From Roseiarcus sp036489975 (GTDB lineage Bacteria; Pseudomonadota; Alphaproteobacteria; Rhizobiales; Beijerinckiaceae), in assembly GCA_036489975.1 (NCBI GenBank), contig DASXES010000138.1:32846-96845 (forward strand): a stretch of 64,000 nucleotides of DNA. Reading direction: 5' to 3'. The notes beneath the pieces are model-generated. The model worked only from the letters and a program-made list of their open reading frames with translations, made no database searches and was not told where the DNA came from. The translations under genes and the position numbers were made by a program. This document shows positions 59,765-64,000 of the stretch, one piece after another. How positions within the stretch are numbered: the stretch's first letter is position 1; the number at the start of each line of letters is the position of its first letter.

Positions 59765-59891
59765 CTCGTAGCGTCCTTTGGCGGGCCCATCCCGGGTCGC
59801 GCCAAAAAATACGTATCTATCGAGACACAGGGTTGGGGGGCCGCAGAAGCGCGGCGACGGCGAAGCTTGCCGTCTAAATGGGAAATGAGAA

Positions 59892-62800
59892 ATGCGCATC
59901 GAACGGCACTACACACAATCGGGCGTCAGCCCTTACGACCTCGTTGCCTTCGCGACCACCAAGAGCGAGATCCGCAATCCCGACGGCTCGGTGGTCTTCT
60001 CGCTCGAAGGCGTTGAAGTCCCCGCCGCCTGGAGCCAGGTTGCGGCCGACGTTCTGGCGCAGAAATATTTCCGCAAAGCCGGCATCCCCGCGCGGGTGAA
60101 GCGCGTCGAGGAGGAGAGCGTTCCTTCTTTCCTCTGGCGCTCCGTCCCCGACGAGACGGCGATGAGTTCGATGCCCAAGGCCGAGCGCTCCGGGTCCGAG
60201 ACCTCGGCGAAGCAGGTGTTCGACCGCCTCGCCGGCGCCTGGGCCTATTGGGGCTGGAAGGCCAGCTATTTCGACGGCGAGGACGACGCGCGCGCCTATT
60301 ACGACGAGATGCGCTTCATGCTTGCGCGCCAGATGGCCGCGCCCAATTCGCCACAATGGTTCAACACCGGCCTCCACTGGGCTTATGGGGTCGATGGGCC
60401 GAGCCAGGGCCATTATTACGTCGACTTCGAGACGGCCAAGATGGTCAAGTCGAAGTCGGCCTACGAGCATCCCCAGCCGCACGCCTGCTTCATCCAGTCG
60501 GTCGCCGACGACCTCGTCAACGAGGGTGGGATCATGGACCTGTGGGTGCGCGAGGCGCGCCTGTTCAAATACGGCTCAGGCACCGGCACGAACTTCTCCG
60601 CCTTGCGCGGCGAGAACGAGAAGCTCTCCGGCGGCGGGCGCTCGTCGGGGCTTATGTCGTTCCTCAAGATCGGCGACCGCGCGGCGGGCGCGATCAAGTC
60701 GGGCGGCACCACGCGTCGCGCCGCGAAAATGGTGGTCGTCGACGCCGATCACCCCGACATCGAAGCCTTCATCGACTGGAAGGTGAACGAGGAGCAGAAA
60801 GTCGCCGCGCTCGCTGCCGGCTCCAAGGTGGTCAAGCGGCACCTGAAGGCGATCTTCCGCGCCTGCGTCAATTGCGAAGGCTCGGGCGACGACTGCTTCA
60901 ATGTCGACAAGAACCCCGCGCTCAAGCGCGAGGTCAAGGCCGCGCGCCGGAACGAGGTTCCGGACGGCATCATCAAGCGCGTCATCCAGTTCGCCCGCCA
61001 GGGCTATGCGACGTTCGAGTTCGACACCTACGACACCGACTGGGAGTCTGAGGCCTATCTCACCGTCTCCGGGCAGAACTCGAACAATTCGGTGCGCCTG
61101 ACCGACGCCTTCCTGCAGGCGGTCGAGAACGACGGCGAGTGGAATCTCACCCGCCGTCTCGACGGCAAGGTCGCGAAGACCATGAAGGCGCGCGATTTGT
61201 GGGAGAAGATCGGCTACGCCGCCTGGGCGTCCGCGGATCCCGGCCTCCAATATCACACCACGATCAACGACTGGCACACCTGCCCGGAGTCGGGGCCGAT
61301 CCGCGCGTCCAATCCGTGCTCCGAATACATGTTCCTCGACGACACGGCCTGCAATCTCGCGTCGCTCAACCTGTTGCAGTTCCGCGATACGACGACCAAG
61401 GCGTTTGACGTCAAAGGCTACGAGCACGCGATTCGGCTCTGGACGCTGACGCTCGAAATCTCGGTCGCGATGGCGCAATTCCCCTCGAAGGAGATCGCGC
61501 GCCTCTCTTACGACTACCGCACGCTTGGCCTCGGCTACGCCAATATCGGCGGACTGCTCATGTCGTCGGGCATACCTTACGACAGCGACCACGGCCGGGC
61601 GATCTGCGCCGCGCTCTCCGCCATTCTCACCGGCCGGTCTTATGCGACCTCGGCCGAGATCGCGGCAAAAAGCGGCGCCTTCCCCGGCCATAAGGCCAAT
61701 GCGGAAGCGATGCTCCGCGTGATCCGCAACCACAAGCGCGCCGCCGACGGCGAGGCGGGAGGTTACGAGACGCTGTCCGTCGCCCCGACGCCGCTCGACC
61801 ACAACGAGCTCGCCAACGCCGGCCCGGACTGGGCGGACTTAAGCCATGCCGCGCGCGCCTCATGGGCCGACGCGCTCACGCTTGGCGAGGCGCATGGCTA
61901 TCGCAATGCGCAGGTCTCGGTGATCGCGCCGACCGGCACGATCGGCCTTGTCATGGATTGCGACACGACCGGCATCGAGCCTGACTTCGCGCTGGTCAAG
62001 TTCAAGAAGCTCGCGGGCGGGGGCTATTTCAAGATCATCAACCGCGCGGCGCCCGAGGCTTTGCGGGCGCTCGGCTACGACGAGAAGCAGATCGCCGACA
62101 TCGTCGCCTATGCGGTCGGCCGCGCGACGCTCGCCCATGCGCCGGGCGTCAACCACGCCGCGCTCAAGGCTAAGGGTCTTCCGCAGGAGGCGATCGACAA
62201 GGTCGAGGCGGCGCTTGGCGGCGCCTTCGACATCCGCTTCGTCTTCAACAAATGGACGCTTGGGCCCGAAACGCTCTCCAGAGACCTCAAGGTCACGCCA
62301 GACCGCTACGATGCGCCGGGCTTTGACCTCCTGACCGCGCTTGGCTTCTCGCGGTCCGAGATCGAGGCCGCGAACTCTTACGCCTGCGGCGCGATGACGC
62401 TCGAAGGCGCGCCCTACCTCAAGCCCGAGCATTTGTCGGTGTTCGACTGCGCCAACCCCTGCGGGCGCACGGGCAAGCGCTATCTCTCGGTCGAGAGCCA
62501 CATCCGCATGATGGCGGCGGCGCAGCCGTTCATCACTGGCGCGATCTCGAAGACCATCAACATGCCGAACGATTCCTCGGTCGAGGATTGCAAGGACGCC
62601 TACATGCTCAGCTGGCGCTTGGGCCTCAAGGCGAACGCCCTCTATCGTGACGGCTCGAAACTGTCGCAGCCGCTCAACGCCCAACTGGTCGAGAATGACG
62701 AGGAGGACGAGGACGCGGTCGAGACGCTGGTTGCGCTCAACGCGCCTCAGCGGGCGGCTGCGGTCGCCGAGCGGATCGTCGAGCGCGTGGTCGAGCGCAT

Positions 62801-63623
62801 CGAGCGGGATCGCGAGCGCGAGCGTCTGCCCGACCGCCGCAAGGGCTATACGCAGAAGGCCGTCGTCGGCGGGCACAAGGTCTATTTGCGCACCGGCGAA
62901 TATCAGGACGGGCGCCTGGGCGAGATTTTTATCGACATGCACAAGGAAGGCGCCGCCTTCCGCTCGCTCATGAACAATTTCGCCATCGCGATCTCGCTCG
63001 GCCTGCAATATGGCGTGCCGCTCGAGGAATATGTCGAGGCCTTCACCTTCGTCCGCTTCGAGCCGGCGGGCCTGGTCCAGGGCAATGACGCGATCAAGAA
63101 CGCGACCTCGATCCTCGATTACATCTTCCGCGAGCTCGCCATCTCCTATCTCGGCCGCAACGATCTGGCCCACGTCCCGCCCGAGGAGATCGGCGCGACG
63201 GTGCTCGGCGGCGGCGTCGATCAGGACAGGGCGCCGGGCTTCGGCGAAGGCGCCGCGCCCCCCGCCGCCCCCGTGTCCTCCGTCGTCTCCAAGGGCCTCC
63301 TGCGCTCGCGGCCGGGCGACAAGCTAATGCTGGTGCGGAGCGGGGCAGGGGATGCGGTTCACGTCGGAGGCGGCTCAGGCGGCGCGCATGGCGGCTTCGT
63401 CCAGGGCGCGACCGCGCTGAAAGGGGAGCTTGCCGAACGCACCGCGCCGGCGCTGGGCTCGAGCCTCGCGCCGCAAGCCGAAACCGTCGCCGAAAAACGC
63501 GCCGAAGCGCGGATGAAAGGCTATGTCGGCGAATCCTGCCCCGAATGCGGCAATTTCACCATGGTCCGAAACGGAACCTGCCTCAAGTGCGACACCTGCG
63601 GCGGCACGACGGGGTGCAGTTGA
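59892..63623 (+). CDS. nrdJ: Vitamin B12-dependent (class II) ribonucleoside-diphosphate reductase
   Basis: A 1243-residue class II reductase making deoxyribonucleotides with adenosylcobalamin. The catalytic core has NSPQWFNTGLHWAYG, PHACFIQSVADDL, GSGTGTNFSALRG, RAAKMVVVDADHPD, the later NPCSEYMFLDDTACNLASLNL, and ISVIAPTGTIG-like VSVIAPTGTIGLVMDCDTTGIEPDF. The C-terminus has redox cysteines (ESCPECGNFTMVRNGTCLKCDTCGGTTGC). Length and layout match the long alphaproteobacterial NrdJ. No cobalamin riboswitch is seen upstream. Confidence 0.97.
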   Translation: MRIERHYTQSGVSPYDLVAFATTKSEIRNPDGSVVFSLEGVEVPAAWSQVAADVLAQKYFRKAGIPARVKRVEEESVPSFLWRSVPDETAMSSMPKAERSGSETSAKQVFDRLAGAWAYWGWKASYFDGEDDARAYYDEMRFMLARQMAAPNSPQWFNTGLHWAYGVDGPSQGHYYVDFETAKMVKSKSAYEHPQPHACFIQSVADDLVNEGGIMDLWVREARLFKYGSGTGTNFSALRGENEKLSGGGRSSGLMSFLKIGDRAAGAIKSGGTTRRAAKMVVVDADHPDIEAFIDWKVNEEQKVAALAAGSKVVKRHLKAIFRACVNCEGSGDDCFNVDKNPALKREVKAARRNEVPDGIIKRVIQFARQGYATFEFDTYDTDWESEAYLTVSGQNSNNSVRLTDAFLQAVENDGEWNLTRRLDGKVAKTMKARDLWEKIGYAAWASADPGLQYHTTINDWHTCPESGPIRASNPCSEYMFLDDTACNLASLNLLQFRDTTTKAFDVKGYEHAIRLWTLTLEISVAMAQFPSKEIARLSYDYRTLGLGYANIGGLLMSSGIPYDSDHGRAICAALSAILTGRSYATSAEIAAKSGAFPGHKANAEAMLRVIRNHKRAADGEAGGYETLSVAPTPLDHNELANAGPDWADLSHAARASWADALTLGEAHGYRNAQVSVIAPTGTIGLVMDCDTTGIEPDFALVKFKKLAGGGYFKIINRAAPEALRALGYDEKQIADIVAYAVGRATLAHAPGVNHAALKAKGLPQEAIDKVEAALGGAFDIRFVFNKWTLGPETLSRDLKVTPDRYDAPGFDLLTALGFSRSEIEAANSYACGAMTLEGAPYLKPEHLSVFDCANPCGRTGKRYLSVESHIRMMAAAQPFITGAISKTINMPNDSSVEDCKDAYMLSWRLGLKANALYRDGSKLSQPLNAQLVENDEEDEDAVETLVALNAPQRAAAVAERIVERVVERIERDRERERLPDRRKGYTQKAVVGGHKVYLRTGEYQDGRLGEIFIDMHKEGAAFRSLMNNFAIAISLGLQYGVPLEEYVEAFTFVRFEPAGLVQGNDAIKNATSILDYIFRELAISYLGRNDLAHVPPEEIGATVLGGGVDQDRAPGFGEGAAPPAAPVSSVVSKGLLRSRPGDKLMLVRSGAGDAVHVGGGSGGAHGGFVQGATALKGELAERTAPALGSSLAPQAETVAEKRAEARMKGYVGESCPECGNFTMVRNGTCLKCDTCGGTTGCS

Positions 63624-63706
63624 GACAAGATAAATAGGTGACCAGCACAAGCGCGGTCGAGGTTAAGTCTGGGGGAGCAGATGATGGGACAGGGAATTTA
63701 TTTCTG

Positions 63707-63727
63707 ACGCACTCATATATAGTGCGT
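63707..63727. promoter_or_regulatory. Inverted repeat ACGCACT-N7-AGTGCGT
   Basis: A perfect seven-base inverted repeat surrounds CATATAT, 18 bases before the start of the HipA-like gene. The TATATA core may overlap a -10 element. It resembles an autoregulatory operator. Confidence 0.6.
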
Positions 63728-63744
63728 TAATTTACGGGGTTACG

Positions 63745-64000
63745 ATGACTATAGGCTCGTCGGATAAGCTCGGTGCTGTCAGGATCTCCGGTTTGCATGA
63801 GACCCGACACTTCGAGTCTCAAGCCGAATTATTCCCTTTATGCACACTAATTGAGAAACCTAACTCCACTGGAACTGCGGATGCTTGGGGCGTGGTTCAG
63901 GCCTTAGACACACATACTTATGTTGTGAAAGATGATAAATGGGGCTTGAATACAAGAGCAGCAGAATGGATTTGTACGCATCTTGCGGAATCTCTTTTAT
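63745..64000 (+). CDS. HipA-like kinase domain protein, N-terminal part (runs off window)
   Basis: The frame starts at the ATG at 63745 and is still open at the window end, giving 85 residues. ALDTHTYVVKDDKWGLNTRAAEWICTHLAESL resembles the N-lobe of HipA-like kinases: YVVK with the ATP-binding Lys, then an R-x-x-x-E-x-I helix. The rest of the kinase is not visible. GC content is low and codon use differs from the nrdJ gene next door, which points to transfer. An operator-like inverted repeat precedes it. Confidence 0.55.
   Translation, partial: MTIGSSDKLGAVRISGLHETRHFESQAELFPLCTLIEKPNSTGTADAWGVVQALDTHTYVVKDDKWGLNTRAAEWICTHLAESLL

Noticed and set aside
59765..59891. Cobalamin riboswitch before nrdJ
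   Set aside because: No B12-box-like sequence was found, and the stretch is too short for the full fold.
63638..63730. Short GTG-start frame after nrdJ
   Set aside because: It is only 30 codons long, with no ribosome-binding site, and it overlaps the inverted repeat of the next gene.

Overview
The window looks like chromosomal DNA of a GC-rich alphaproteobacterium of the Hyphomicrobiales (Rhizobiales) type. The markers are a CckA hybrid kinase, a YcjX/YcjF pair, a single-cysteine DksA, an NDUFA12-type complex I accessory subunit next to a DUF2155 gene, a fused B12-dependent ribonucleotide reductase (NrdJ), and a pheT-pheS-rplT-rpmI cluster. Base composition is GC-rich throughout, with a few lower-GC patches. 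No rRNA, tRNA, CRISPR array or complete insertion sequence was recognised. The genus cannot be fixed from the sequence alone.

Layout. 0-2.8 kb: end of an acetyltransferase, a Mug-like DNA glycosylase with altered motifs, and a Crp/Fnr regulator preceded by a decayed copy of itself. 2.4-7.1 kb: translation operon (rpmI, rplT, pheS, pheT and a small secreted protein). 7.5-11.6 kb: a small membrane protein behind a perfect CRP-type palindrome, then a surface-glycan set (FkbM methyltransferase, GT22-like glycosyltransferase, acyltransferase). 11.8-15.9 kb: a two-subunit molybdenum hydroxylase of isoquinoline-oxidoreductase type, an ABM monooxygenase and a beta-carbonic anhydrase. 15.9-21.8 kb: VapBC, YcjX/YcjF, an unknown protein, SixA and a flavin monooxygenase. 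22-31.7 kb: a peptidoglycan-binding/beta-rich protein, MoxR ATPase, CckA, a FliO-like protein, DksA, UspA, a VWA protein and a metallophosphatase. 31.8-43.7 kb: small regulator/effector modules (MarR-cupin, AraC-VOC, TetR-EmrAB) with visible operators, 8-oxoguanine deaminase and ComEC. 43.7-57.5 kb: rpmG, a GIY-YIG protein, glutamate dehydrogenase, a PAT-like acetyltransferase, a D-lactate/glycolate-type FAD dehydrogenase, two RNA methyltransferases, transporters, a small CWRDRWGR-repeat protein, an orphan HigA with a broken HigB, an extradiol dioxygenase, DUF2155 and NDUFA12. 57.5-64 kb: an accessory stretch with AAACGCTAG repeats, an ImmA/IrrE-type peptidase with a C-terminal zinc ribbon and an 85-residue unknown, then nrdJ and the start of a low-GC HipA-like kinase gene cut by the window edge.

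How the parts may work together. The intact Crp-family regulator carries a recognition helix with the RETVxR signature of CRP. Two TGTGA-N6-TCACA sites lie within 7 kb of it, one before the 67-residue membrane protein and one beside a TATAAT box with no gene behind it, which suggests a small local regulon and perhaps an RNA. The MarR-cupin and TetR-EmrAB pairs are divergent and have paired or palindromic operators between them. MoxR and the VWA protein are usually neighbours and here are split by cckA, fliO-like, dksA and uspA. No single large new system stands out. The best candidates for new biology are the Crp-linked sites, the PG-binding/beta-domain protein, the CWRDRWGR peptide, and the 57.8-59.8 kb accessory patch.
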